A program made the position numbers and the translations under genes. Of a DNA stretch of 64,000 nucleotides, positions 12,768 through 24,239 are shown in pieces. Below the pieces are notes generated by a model that was not told the origin of the DNA, made no database searches, and saw only the letters and a program-made list of their open reading frames with translations. Source of the DNA: Nageia nagi (lineage: Eukaryota; Pinophyta); assembly GCA_050084985.1 (NCBI GenBank), contig JBITNC010000001.1, forward strand, positions 178,684,001 through 178,748,000, in the 5' to 3' direction. The number at the start of each line of letters is the position of its first letter. The stretch's first letter is position 1.

Positions 12768-14310
12768 CATTGAAATTTTTTATCCCATCCATATATAATT
12801 ATTATTGGGACATATTTGTGATTTTTGAAATTCATATTTTGTACACAATGGTGGAAAAATGCTCCTTTAATGAATCATATAAAATGTTATTTGTTAAAGT
12901 AATCACATTATCTTATATAATATATCCCACATGTATATCATGCTTTATCATATTCATATTTGCTCTATGTATTATCATGCTAATGTGTGTGATAAGACTA
13001 GTATTATTTATTATCTTATTTACCATATTATATGCTATATTTAATCATAAATATAGGCCTACTACACATATCAAATATAAGGAGCTTCATGAGGTAAGCA
13101 ACATATCTACAAAAATTGAGAATGATGATATTATTAATAAACATGTTGCTCATAATGTTGTTGAAGAAAATGTTCATTTGGTTAATGATCATGTTATTTA
13201 TTTAGATCAAAATACTAGTATTTATGAAAGTGATGATGACATGATTATTGATAATGCTTCCATTAATGATATTGATACTCAAACTAATGATAATGATAGT
13301 CAAGATTCTATGATTAATGATACTACTTTAGATGATACTAGTCATGATGATGCAATTCTTAATGTTAATGATACTAATTTTTCAACTAAGGCTAACTTTG
13401 TTCATGCAATGAATGTTACAATTAATAGTAAGGAAATTGATATGATTTGTTTTTTTTAACAAGATACACATATGAAAAAATGCTTCATTAGAAATAATCA
13501 TTTTTATGATTTTATCTAAAGACTAAGAAGGATAAATGAAATGCATCTAAGATAGCTAAATATTTATATGATTTGGTAAGTGATGAATATGATTTAGATG
13601 ATTTGGTTGTGAATGATAAATTTTAGCATCCATGCTCACCTAAGTATCCACACTCACCTGAGCATCTGCACTCATATGAGCATTTGCATGCACATTTTGA
13701 GGAAGAATATTGCACTTGTTATGATATTTTTTTATGAGTGAAGAAAATGTAAAATATAAATATTTTTACAATTTTTCAATGGATCTTAAAAAAAAAATTT
13801 AAAGCTTTCTCAAAAAAAGGGTTTATAATTTTCAAAAAGGTAAAAGCATATGATGAAACTAAAAGGAAACATAGTTGGTATAAAGAGGATAAATTTTGCT
13901 CATATCATAGAGTCAAACATCATTCAACTATTAGATGTATTAGCATGAAAAGGAAATTGCATAATCTCTTATAAAGTGGAGAAATTACTTGTTATAATAA
14001 TAAAAATTTTGTTGTAAATAAATATGACAATAAGTATATTGAATATACTAATGATGATATTTTTAATGACACTGATACTACTAATGAGCTTGTTGAAGAT
14101 GGTCATGCATTAATAGATTTGCTAGTACAAGCACATATGGCTCAAGTAGAGCAAGAATTATTTCTATTGGTGGATAAACTATAAAATTCATCCATTCTTA
14201 AGAAGATATGTGATAAATATTGTGAGAAAATAGCAATTTAGGTTGGTAAAGTAGTATATCATGAAAAGAAAAGTAAGTTACCTAATGTTACATGAGACTT
14301 TTTCTTTATC
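12768..14310 (+). pseudogene. LTR-G gag-like coding region with hydrophobic and acidic segments
   Basis: An open frame (12749-13459, 236 codons) begins in LTR-I and continues through LTR-G. After entering LTR-G it holds a strongly hydrophobic stretch at residues about 45-100, enough for two membrane spans (FIIFIFALCIIMLMC is part of it). A region dense in Asp, Asn, Ser and Thr follows (residues about 120-220). In other frames the coding signal continues to about 14310 and contains FCSYHRVKHHSTIRC at 13894-13938. That Cys-x2-His-x4-His-x5-Cys pattern, with a following LHNLL-SGEI stretch, resembles the gag C-terminus of LTR-A. At least two frameshifts and several TAA/TAG codons break it. I infer a decayed gag. 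The role of the hydrophobic part is unknown. Confidence 0.55.
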
Positions 14311-16364
14311 ATATAGAATAGGAATGTATTATCATATATGATAGGCATGCATTTTCATATTGCATTACATGTTGCATATTATGTTGCTTTATTTCCCCTT
14401 TGTAGTTTGGGGGCATAATTAACCTTCACTTGTGTTCTTTTCCCCTTTGTTGGTTGGGGGAAAAATTAACCATCATTTTGTTATGTCTTTATGTCTACAT
14501 GTCTTGTTGGTAATATTGTCTAAAATTATTTAGTTCATTTATATTTATTCAATTTTTTCCATATTATAAAAGGTATTTTTAGTTAAAATTATTCATAAAA
14601 ATAAAATAAAAAATCGTATTAGAAAAATTAAAAAATAGACATGTTAGGATCAAGTTAGTTTGGCAAGTTTATGGGGAAAATTTTAGCATATGGGGAAAAT
14701 TTGAGCATATTTTTCTTAAGGAAGCCCAACATGAATGCTGAGTTAATTATTTTGAATAGTAAAATCTGATTTGAGATTTGGATAGAGCTCAAAAAACATA
14801 AAAATTCAAAAATAAAATAATCATCTCAAAATTCTGTACAGATCAAAAGTTATAGTCTTTTGAAGTTTTTAGGGCCATAAACTATTAAACATGTATGTTT
14901 TACCACTAAATCAGCCATTTTTGTCTTTGAATGTGATTAGGTATGATATTTTATAAAAATTATGTTATTTATTCTTTCTGATGTAAAATGAATCAAGTTA
15001 AAGTTATGCTTCTTGCAAGTTGGTAGTTTTATAATAATTACAAGTTTTGCAAGAATGAGCTAGTCATGAACTAATAAGGTCAAAATCATGAAAAGATAAA
15101 ATCATTATCTCATATCTGAAGGTAAACATGTTATAAATTTTTTGAATATTATTTAATCATTATTTATCATGGTTGTGTATAATTTGGAGTTATTTTAAGG
15201 ATATATGAATAAGTTATAGATAAAGTATCGTAAAAAGTTATGAACAAACTATAAGTGTCAAACATGCATTTTTTCATTTTAGAAGTTCAATATTAGTAAA
15301 AATAAAACTACATATTATTTCATTAAATCCCATGCAAATATTTGGTTAATCTCATCAAGCCTTTCAATCTTGTTATCTTCGCATCTTCATCTTCTCAATC
15401 ACTTTCTATTGCTTCTTATTTACTTTTTGATATCTATTCATCTTTATCATTTTATAAATGCTTCTTTCACTAAGTTTTTCTTATATTTTATATCTTATTA
15501 AGATTCTTAAATGTTCCATGTCAAACAAATATATTTTCATCCACTATCAATTCAATAATTGGGTTCATTATGAACACTAATTCAGAATTTGGTCATTTAT
15601 GAATTAATTTTGGGTTTAACATTTTTATTTCAAATTTGTTCTCAATTTTCATAAATTGGGTTTAAAATATTAGAATGAATTAGAGGTCCTACTGAAAGAA
15701 ATTTCCATATCATAATGTTAAAATATCCTTGCATCCACATTGGGGCATATTAATAACTCAATATTGGCACTAGTTCTAGCCTTGGCATTGGTACCAACAT
15801 TGGTGCAAACATTTTTAGCTCAAATCAGGTCAATAGAATTATTAGATTTAGAATCAATTGAGAAATATTTCATTCAAATTTCTTGTAGAAGCATAATATC
15901 ATATCATTAAAGAACAAATTAGTTGAATGATTAGCATTGATGCTACTAGTAGCATCCATGCTAGGGTATTTTATATCTTTGATTCATAATGCAAGACCTT
16001 GGGGCATGCACTCAGATATTCATTGAGAAAATTTTCTATATTTTTAGTTTGTGTACATTGTTATGATCATAATCATATACATACTTATTTGATTAGAAAA
16101 TAAAATCACTCTCTTGCTTGATGAAATGTATATCTTTACACATATTTGACAAATAATAATATTTCTAGTTTGGAAATAATTAATCATTTCTTTATGGTCA
16201 CATTATTACATATGTCAAATACATATGTGCTTAATTGTTCAAACACTTGCTTTATAAAAATTATTTAGGAAGTATGATATCAAGATCATTAGCATCTTAC
16301 TTTACTACTTTATATTTGTATAATGAATACATGTAAAATTTTTGCTTTCACAATGCTTTATTAA
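14311..16364. other. LTR-G 3' untranslated region, proximal part
   Basis: No coding signal was recognised. Near 14388-14480 two imperfect copies of a TTTCCCCTTTGT-GTTGGGGG-AATTAACC motif occur about 48 bp apart. They resemble the units of the larger tandem array that starts near 16370, so they may be seed copies. The remainder is AT-rich. Confidence 0.5.
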
Positions 16365-16850
16365 CCATGTCCTTGTTGGGTGGATGTTAAATAACCATAA
16401 TTTTTTTATGATCACTTGTATGGGAACCACACAAACCATTTTCCTAGGTTATTTTTTTGATTGGAACTAAATACATCATAAACCTAATGGCCACATTATC
16501 AATGGTACTATAATTATATATTTGGGTTAGTTTATTGATTAGGACTAAATCAATCATCATGCTAATTACCAAATGAGTCACCTTTGTTGGTTGAGTCTAA
16601 ACTAACCATCACTATTACTTTGAGTTACCTTTGTTGGTTGGGTCTAAACTAACCATAACTATTGCTTTGAGTCACCTTTGCTATTTAGGTATAAACTAAC
16701 CTTCAATATTTCTTTGAATCACATTTTTTGGTTGAATCTAAACTAACCTCCACGTTACTTTGAGTCACCTTTATTGGTTGGGTCTAAACTAACCATTGTT
16801 GTTATGATCACTTTGGTTATTTGGGTTTAAACTAACCATTACCTTTGTAT
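16365..16850 (+). repeat. 47-bp tandem repeat array in LTR-G
   Basis: Units beginning GAGTCACCTTTGTTGG start at 16575, 16622, 16669, 16716 and 16762, a period of 46-47 bp. More diverged units extend to both sides. Each unit carries TTGGTTGGGTCTAAACTAACC, whose ends TGGTT and AACCA can pair as a short hairpin. The array sits between the gag-like region and the 3' LTR. Confidence 0.85.
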
Positions 16851-16870
16851 CTCTTTATAATCATGTGTTA

Positions 16871-17260
16871 CATCTAGGAATGGGGCATATACCTCATGGT
16901 GATGTTTACATATCTTTTTTACATATAGAACTGGGTTATTTGCACCCAATGATGACGTATGGTACAAAATCTTTTTTGTTGGTTGAGATATTAACCATTT
17001 TAGTTTGCTTTATGATCATATGTTGCATCTAGGAATGGGGTATGTACCTCATGATAATATTGGCATATCTTGTTTGCATCTAGGAATGGTACATGTACCT
17101 CATGATGATGTAAGTATATCTTATTATGATCTTATGTATTGCATCTAGAAATGGGGCATATGCCCCATGATGATGTTTATATAATTTTTTATAATCTTGT
17201 ATGTATTCATCTAAGAATGAAACATTGACTATTTTTGTGATGATATAAATCTAAGAATAA
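16871..17260 (+). repeat. Second tandem array in LTR-G (CATCTAGGAATGGGG units)
   Basis: Units with the core CATCTAGGAATGGGGCATAT followed by ACCTCATGATGATG start at 16871, 17026, 17077 and 17142, with degenerate units between and after. Spacing varies (about 50-65 bp), so unit length has drifted. The array follows the 47-bp array directly. Confidence 0.75.
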
Positions 17261-17663
17261 GAAATTTGGTATTGTCAAGATGATGTATGCATATTATATT
17301 AATTTCATTTTTTCTCTTACTTGCTACATCATTTGTCATGAAATGTTATAAAGATTCACTCTTAGTATCACTACTATATCATTTATGAGTTTACCATCAC
17401 ATATATGCTTAGAGTTTGGTATTTTTTTATCTCTCTTTTTTTAGGTTATTCTTTTCTCTTGGTTGATTCTACTTGATGCAAGAAATTCTATCTCACAAAC
17501 AAGGCAAAGAGAGGGCAATATACATCATCATTTTTTGATGATTTGATAGTTCTACAGCTAAATTAGGGAAGTATCAAATTTTTATTCTCTTTACTATTTA
17601 CTTCCTTTATAAGCATAATTTCATTTCAAATATTCATTCTCATTATACTTGCAAAGGGGGGCA
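17261..17663 (+). other. LTR-G distal 3' region and polypurine tract
   Basis: About 400 bp of AT-rich sequence without a gene ends in GCAAAGGGGGGCA at 17651-17663, directly before the second LTR. This is a good polypurine tract and establishes that LTR-G reads on the + strand. Confidence 0.7.
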
Positions 17664-18267
17664 TCTTTTAACACTAAATATGGTCCCCCTAAGGTGGCCC
17701 CACTTAGGTTTCTTATTATATTAATATTATGTTATGTTATTAAGTCATTTATATGATTATATATTATATTGGTTGATTATAGAACATTAATCATGTTGTA
17801 TCTTTCTATTTTTTTATATATCCCAATATCGATACTAAGCTCAATGCATTTTATAAAGGAGTACATTTTCCTATAAGAGGGGAAAGACCTCACAATGGTT
17901 CATTATTAGGTCTCTTTCTAATATGCCCATGCTTATTATCTTCCAAGGTGTTTATTAACACTGCCTATTGGCACAAAGATTTGATTATCACATGAGCATT
18001 GTCATTCTTTCATTTCTCTACTATATACTAAATTAGGCTTTTCATTATCATATTATTATTAAGGTCTTGGTTGTGGACTCCATTGATCATAAGCTTAATT
18101 CTTGCACTCCCTTTGGAATCCATGCTACTATTTGTGAGCTTAGCATCCACACCCTCATGCATGCCCATGTTGGTGTTCCTATCTACTATTGGTGTAGAGT
18201 TCACATATCAAGACCATCCATCCATGACAAGTTCTTGTTTGCATATTCCTTTGACATCTAGGTTAGG

Positions 18268-18993
18268 TGACAAGTATCTGATCTATAAACTTGTATGCTC
18301 ATAGCATTATAAGGTTCATTAATTATGGATTTTGAGTTTTATTATTTACCTTTTTCCAATACAAGAATTAATAATATGTGTACTCTAGATTTAGTAATTC
18401 TAAAAATAAAATTACTCAAAATCAAGTGTCAAAAAAAATTAAAAGAGAAGCAAACCACAATTTGAAGACATCAAGATTTACCTTGGTTCACCTAATGTAG
18501 GCTAGTATAGCTTGGCTCTTTCTTATTATAGTTTAGATTTATGCAATATTACTCATACAATAATCTGCAATATCCCTCTTTACATAGTCTCATCTCTCAA
18601 CACATGTAGTATCTACACTTTTCTCCACACTTTCTTCCTTTTCAAAATAAGAAAACTCGAATTACAATGTAAAATAACATTGTATATACAAAACTCTACC
18701 TTCCACTAAATACTGTATAGACTCCTTTTATAATAATTTAAGGAGCTATGAGATAATTAAATGGTTGCAATAATATTTTAGAATAATACCCAAAAAAAAT
18801 AAGATTTGATTTTTGCCAGAAATCCCATCTCAACTTCCCTTTGTCTTCATCCCAAAAATTGCATGAAAACCACTGAAATAACCTTTGGAAAATATATGAG
18901 AATATTACATAAGTTGAAAATAACACCTATAACATTGTAAACACTTATAAATAAATTTCTCAAGTGAAAGAAATAGTTATGTACCACTTGGCA
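18268..18993 (-). repeat. LTR-H 3' LTR
   Basis: The 726-bp segment runs from TGACAAG to CTTGGCA, inverted termini with one mismatch. The polypurine tract at 18994-19008 borders its start as read on the minus strand. No second copy is present in the window. Confidence 0.55.
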
Positions 18994-19542
18994 TCTTCCC
19001 CCCCTTGAAATAATCAACATTAAGTTTAATATAAAAATAATTCACTGATGAAATAAATAAAATAAATGCCACTTCAAACATTTTTAATCCACTTGCATGC
19101 ATATTTTATTTTGGTTAAGATCTTTTTATTCCATGTTAAATTCCATGGAGGCCATATATTCTCCATAGAAGAGAATCTTCACCATAATAAAAAGTAAGTG
19201 GGATTCTTTTGTCTTATATGCAAAAAGTTCTTTTTTATCTTTTTATGCCCCCTTTTTTCATTTTTTTATTATTTTAAAATAGTTGTAATATAAATTTATT
19301 GATATTAAAATATCAATTGATATTTTTTTAATATCAATAAGTTTTTTTTTAAATAAAAAAATTATAAAACTTGAAATTCATTTAATTTACACATTCGGAT
19401 TTGGATTTTGATTTTGTAAGAAGTTTTCAAAATCGTAGAGGAGAGAAGAAATAAATGAGATATAAATGATGTTGATTTGAAATAATCTAATTTTGAATCA
19501 TTATCATTCTCAAATATTTTATTTCCTTAGGTTTATTTAGCA
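18268..19542 (-). mobile_element. LTR-H: LTR-retrotransposon fragment inside the LTR-G 3' LTR
   Basis: This 1.3-kb segment is absent from the LTR-G 5' LTR, so it is an insertion. From 18268 to 18993 it has inverted ends TGACAAG and CTTGGCA typical of an LTR. Next to it, read on the minus strand, is TCAAGGGGGGGAAGA, a polypurine tract, so this is a minus-strand 3' LTR. About 550 bp of unclassified sequence follow. TTAGG flanks both sides (18263-18267 and 19543-19547), but ATCTA also occurs at both edges, so the exact duplication is uncertain. No second LTR or coding motif is visible. Confidence 0.6.
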
Positions 19543-19693
19543 TTAGGTTTGATCTAATAATTTGAATACTTCATTTATGCACTATCTCATTATTCAAGTA
19601 TTTCATTTTATTGTATTTCTTGTTATTTATTTGTTTACATATTATTGCATATCATCAAATGTAAATGTTTAGGATCACTAAAAAAATTCAATG

Positions 19694-19942
19694 ATATCAA
19701 TGTTTAGGCCTATGGATTTCAGGAGAGTAGGGGTCTTTGAGTATAAACAATAACGAATATCCTTATAACTTACATTAAGGATTTGAGAGCTAAGAAAGGG
19801 TATCTCTTTGTACCAAAATATATCATTATGCATCAAATTCAACTAGGATGGTGGAATGGAAGATAAATATTTTCCCTTGAATGGACTAGTAAGCCAATTA
19901 ATCAAAACCCTTTGAAACTAAGCCTAACCAAAGTGATCTAAC
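19694..19942. other. Host sequence between LTR-G and LTR-B
   Basis: This 250-bp stretch is the left flank of LTR-B and ends in its target copy CTAAC (19938-19942). It would have been contiguous with 56236 onward before LTR-B inserted. I see no gene in it. Confidence 0.5.
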
Positions 19943-20551
19943 TCTAAATAAAAAATAATGCATAATGCGATAAATACATCACTATTTCTCTAAAAATCAA
20001 ATACTAAAGTATAATTCTAAAATATACAAGTTATAGAAATAATAAATATGTAACTTCATCAAATATGAAGAAATGAACCATAAGTAATGTATTCATGTAA
20101 TTTCCATTCCTACAAACACAAAGATAATGATGTCGACATCTTAGGATTCATACGTTGCCAATGACATAAAATAAGAATAATCATACATAGAGATTGAAAT
20201 GTAAGAAATAAGATGAAGGGTAAATAATAGATCCATAGATAGGTTGTGATACAAAACATCATTATTATTTGAATATATGATATGCATGTATTCTCCTATC
20301 CAATTGATGATGATATTCTCATAATGATTTTTTTCCTTTGATAGTCTTTTATAACAACTTATGGATCTTCCCTTTGCCTTGGTAACATCACATATTACAT
20401 AGTTTATGATGCCTTTATAGATATTTGACACCACTTGTATTGTTTAGTGGTCCTTTTACATTGATTACATTATCTTTTTTACAATAAATATCTCTTGATG
20501 CTATAAAAATGAATTATTTAATAAATAAGAATCTATTTTTAGGCATCTATA
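19943..20551 (-). repeat. LTR-B 3' LTR
   Basis: It aligns with the 5' LTR at 55619-56230 through blocks such as TATGAAGAAATGAACCATAAG and ATGAAGGGTAAATAATAGAT. Its outer end has decayed to TCTAAAT (TGTAGAT in the partner) and its inner end to ATCTATA (GTCTACA in the partner). The perfect CTAAC duplication supports the outer edge. Confidence 0.85.
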
Positions 20552-20576
20552 TTTTTTTCATCTTTGGATGTGTAAT
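20552..20576 (-). promoter_or_regulatory. LTR-B polypurine tract region
   Basis: Read on the minus strand this is ACACATCCAAAGATGAAAAAAA followed by the LTR. It aligns with CACATCTAAAGAGGGGCAAA before the 3' LTR of LTR-A. LTR-A inserted just 25 bp from the LTR edge, at the outer end of this tract. Confidence 0.7.
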
Positions 20577-21194
20577 TGTAGACACCTCAAAATGAACTTT
20601 TATGTATTTAATAAATCATTTTAATTCCTTAATAATGTATTATTTTAAAAAGGGATTAAAAATGTATAAAAGAGGTGCAGGCCATGTATTTTACCCTTGT
20701 GGAATATACAAGGGGTCAAAATATCAAAGTCATGTAAACTTGTATCATATATAAAAGCATCATTTGATGACTTATAGATCATGAGTGAATCATGGGCAAA
20801 TAATCATTTCAAGTTAATACAAGGATTATCAATTGAAGATTATTTTAAGGGTTGCAACTTGCTTTATCTATCTATATAATGCATCTATTATTATGTAAGT
20901 TCATATGTATGTTCATCATTTGATTATTTGCTAATTTGCTCATCACCACATCTTTGTTTATGTTTGTAATTTTGCTCATCCTATGGCATCAATGGTGTAC
21001 TTGTTCATGAATGTATGCTCTATCCTTTGTGCATTTTCTAACTAACAAAAAAAATATAGAATCTAAGTAAATATTACTACATTCTTGCTACATGTTATTG
21101 CCATATTTTTAATATTGGCATTAATATTTACAAAGTAGAGCAATAGTGCATTAATTAACCTCATTTGCATTAATCATATTATTTACCATCTACA
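20577..21194 (+). repeat. LTR-A 5' LTR
   Basis: The LTR begins TGTAGACACCTCAAAATG and ends CCATCTACA. A TATA-box-like TATATAAAAG lies at 20748-20757, in the position expected for the LTR promoter. It matches the 3' LTR along its whole length, apart from an extra segment of the 3' LTR around 29185-29210. Confidence 0.9.
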
Positions 21195-21210
21195 TTTTGG
21201 TGAAATCAAC
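21195..21210 (+). promoter_or_regulatory. LTR-A primer-binding site (decayed)
   Basis: TTTTGGTGAAATCAAC directly follows the 5' LTR. The same TTTTGGTGAA start is found next to the LTR-B 5' LTR, so it is the conserved tRNA-primer site. It does not fit initiator methionine tRNA. With C-to-T decay reversed, TGGCGA would resemble the arginine-tRNA type known from Tat/Ogre elements, but that is inference. Confidence 0.55.
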
Positions 21211-21384
21211 TATTAAATTTATCTTGCCTTAAAGGCAAGATCACACTAACCCTTCTTATCAAGATCAAGTTGCTTGTGTTGTATATCTCTATCTTTAGGA
21301 TGCCAACTACATTAAGATAGATTAGCTAACAGCCACACTTCAAGCTTTGAACATGAATATTTTGCACTTGATCCAAGTTCCAGT

Positions 21385-22480
21385 TTGACTAATCCAAGAG
21401 GTTCATCCAATACCTCCCCACCATGTAATTATAATGACTATGATGGCATTTTTGTTTCATCCTTGAAGGATGACATCCACAATTTTCCCTACCACCTGAT
21501 CACAAGACCTCCAACTTTGAGATGTTCAATGGTAAATAGAATCCCAAGTAGCATCTCATTAGCTTTTAGGAGGAGTGCTTGTTCAAACTTCATTTAGATG
21601 AGAGGTTAATGGTTAAATTCTTCTTAAGGAGTTTGAAAGGTGGTGCTACTCAATTGTTTTACTCTCTTACCGATAAGTCTATTGATTCTTTTAAAACCTT
21701 AGTTCAAATATTTATGGGTCAATACAAGCATAATATTAAAGAATAAGGTAATATATCATAATTATGTGCACTTCATCAAGGAAGCAACAAAACCATAGAG
21801 AAGTATGTCTTACGCTTCGAAAAGGTATGGCAAACTACTTGAGCTACACTAGATGAATATGAGATTTGTGGCATATTTCATGAATCTATTATTCCTATAC
21901 TTTAATTGCATGCTCCTAGTGCTAAGGATGTTGGTTTTAGTACTTTAGTTCCATAATTAGTGCAAAAATAAAAAGTTCTTTTATCTATAGGAGAGCTTAA
22001 ATATACATCTAACACTTTTTTCAAAGATAATAGGAAACCATACACCAAGAAAGAGGAGAAACTAGTTAATATGGTAGATATACCCAAGACTTCTCCAAAG
22101 GCACAAAGGTCTACTTCCTCAAAGGATATCAAATACACATTTCTAGTTCAACCAAGAATTTGTTTGAGGGACTTAATGAAGAAAGGCCTCCTACAACCAC
22201 TTGAAAAAGTTGATGATAATACCCCTTTGGGACACTTTGAGGCATATTGTGTTTATCATCAATGAAAAGGTTATAATTCTAAAAACTTTTGCAAAACATT
22301 GGAAGTGGCTATCATAACCCTTATATAACAAGGAAGGTACAAGATTGATGAATGCCTTACTAAATAAAGAGATGATATCAATGTGGTCACAGTAGTCAAA
22401 GAGGTGTGTGCTAACTTGCAAAGAGGATGTCCACATAATATTTTAAATCCATTTACCATTGAACAAGTAAGTATCCTACC
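21385..22480 (+). pseudogene. LTR-A gag remnant
   Basis: The capsid precursor would package the element RNA. Recognisable pieces are SLKGGATQLFYSL and FMGQYKHNIKE near 21640-21750, LHQGSNKTIEKYVLRFEKV near 21775-21825, and KKEEKLVNMVD near 22050. Then comes CVYHQ-KGYNSKNFCKTLE (22249-22305), the Cys/His motif of the Tat-type gag C-terminus, followed by LI-QGRYKIDE. LTR-B encodes the same blocks. Several in-frame TAA/TAG codons and one frame change (about 21600) interrupt it. Confidence 0.8.
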
Positions 22481-22739
22481 TGATACTAAAATTTATAGTA
22501 TATTTGATCAATTAAAAAATACACTAGCTAAGATTAGCTTATATGATCTCGTTTCTACTTCTCAAGCTCATAGGGATGTTTTATATGCTTTATTCAAGAA
22601 TGAAATTATTCCTACTAATATTTTAGAAACTACATTTTTTGATAAGCTCCAAACCATTTGGAAAAGTGACACTATCTCCTTTTACAAATCTAAAATACAT
22701 AACCAAGAACTACTAGATGAGTGTTCAACCTTATATATC

Positions 22740-23070
22740 ATCCCTTTGATAGATGACTAGAAAGCCAAAAGAACAATGGTAGATAATGGTTCAGTTGTGA
22801 ATATATGTTCTAACTACTTTGTAACTCAATTACAAGAAAAAGGTGTAACCATACCCCCATTAGAAGAAGCTACTTTCAAAATTATAGCCTATGATAATTC
22901 TTCCAAGAAACTACTAGGCATAGCTACCATCATGATTACCATAGGAGTTATAACTATTCCAGCTAAGTTTCAAGTTGTTGATTCCAAGTTATCTTATAAC
23001 ATACTTTTAGGAAGACCTTGGATCATGATATGGAAGTTGTCCCTTCTACACTACATGGTAGAGTAAAATT
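22740..23070 (+). pseudogene. LTR-A aspartic protease remnant
   Basis: This is the polyprotein-processing protease. MVDNGSVVNICS near 22776 corresponds to the active-site block, with the usual D-S/T-G changed to DNGS. SYNILLGRPWIM near 22990-23030 is the conserved end of the retropepsin fold. The open stretch of 96 codons continues the same frame as gag, with a single TAG between them. LTR-B has no counterpart. Confidence 0.8.
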
Positions 23071-23311
23071 TGAATTCCAAGAAGAAGTACACATAATTTT
23101 AGTTGATTATGAGCCCTATGCACTATGCAATGCTACTAAATTTGAGGAGATGGTGTTGGTTCCACTACTTTTTGAAATAGAACCATTGGATAATTCCACA
23201 TTAGGGGAAAATATAGATAAATAGGTTCAAATTACAAAAATAGGTATGAGAACTTACAAAATAGATGATAGACTTATTTTCATTCATTAAATACTTAGGA
23301 AGGCCTCGAAT

Positions 23312-23611
23312 ATTGGTCATTTTAGGCTGCTAATAGTGTGCTATTTTGCATATAGGGCACTAGCATCATACAGATGGTGACTTTAGTGGCCCTTCTAGCT
23401 CTATTTAGTCTAACTTGAGGAACCAATCTTCTATAAATGATGTCCTTGCATTTTTTGAATCATTGGTCATTTTAGGCTACTAATAGTGTGCTATTTTGCA
23501 TATAGGGCACTAGCATCATACAGATGGTGACTTTAGTGGCCCTTCTAGCTCTATTTAGTCTAACTTGAGGAACCAATCTTCTATAAATGATGTCCTTGCA
23601 TTTTTTGAATC
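23312..23611 (+). repeat. 150-bp tandem duplication in the LTR-A protease-RT linker
   Basis: The 150-bp units 23312-23461 and 23462-23611 are identical except for one G/A difference (AGGCTGCTA against AGGCTACTA). The period is a multiple of three, so the frame continues through both copies (FSGPSSSIQSNLRNQSSIND appears twice). Such near-identity contrasts with the heavy decay of the element around it. Confidence 0.95.
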
Positions 23612-24239
23612 AGGTAACATCTTTACTTTTACTTTTGTTCAAAACTATATGGTTAATAATTGCAAGTACAAGGGAGGGGGTTTAAGCAAAATTGAGCAAG
23701 GTATGTTTAATTTTTTTATGTATCCTAAAACATATCTTACTAAGATAGGTCTAGGTAGTAACGGACAAGTCAAACAAAAATGGGATCCCATATAATTTGT
23801 TAAAACATCTAATATGATACAATTATTCAATGAAATTAATGAAGATATGTGGAATGATTGTAGATTACCTCTTGCCTTTGATTATTTTAGTACTAATGAT
23901 GATTTGCTTGAATACTTGGGGGCACATTTATTATTGCCCAAGTTTAACAAAAAATATCATGCCTCTTATATGCTTTATGAGTATGCTCACTTTGGCTAAG
24001 AGGTCAATTTTCATGATGTTTTACATGTTCAATCCTTCGAAGAAGATGAGATTATTGATCCTACTATGAAATATTTTCCATTATTATTACAATAAAAAAG
24101 AATCTCACCTTCCCACAAGAATAGTTGCTAAATATTAACATTGGCACTATAGATAAAGAGAGATTGATTCAAATTGGAGTAGCTCCAATGTCTTTCAAGC
24201 AAGAGAGGTACAAATCTAAATTCATTACACATTCTAAAA

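Larger units (their letters stand above)
9334..19693 (+). mobile_element. LTR-G: non-autonomous LTR retrotransposon broken by two insertions
   Basis: Two direct repeats, 9334-10078 and 17664-19693 (the latter split by LTR-H), share long blocks such as TGGTCCCCCTAA, CCTATAAGAG and ATTATTGCATATCATCA. A polypurine tract abuts the second copy, which sets the + orientation. The interior holds LTR-I, a decayed gag-like region with a zinc-knuckle-like motif, and tandem repeats before the 3' LTR. No reverse transcriptase, integrase or RNase H was found, so it probably relied on a partner. Without the insertions it would be about 6.9 kb. A weak ATATT/ATATC duplication may flank it, but the LTR termini have lost clear TG/CA ends. 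Confidence 0.75.
17664..19693 (+). repeat. LTR-G 3' LTR, interrupted by LTR-H
   Basis: The left part 17664-18267 matches the first 600 bp of the 5' LTR and the right part from about 19543 matches its end (ATTATTGCATATCATCAAATG block). Removing LTR-H makes the two halves line up with the intact 5' LTR, apart from a small extra segment of about 15 bp at the junction. The final bases are too diverged to set the end exactly. Overlapping open frames at 18067-18304 lie in this LTR and are not genes. Confidence 0.75.

Noticed and set aside
16365-17260. CRISPR-like regular repeats
   Set aside because: The units are contiguous tandem repeats without unique spacers, inside a plant LTR element. No cas gene is present.
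18067-18304. Two overlapping open frames of 64 and 77 codons
   Set aside because: They lie in the LTR-G 3' LTR, run past the LTR-H junction, and are not open in the sister LTR. They are not genes.
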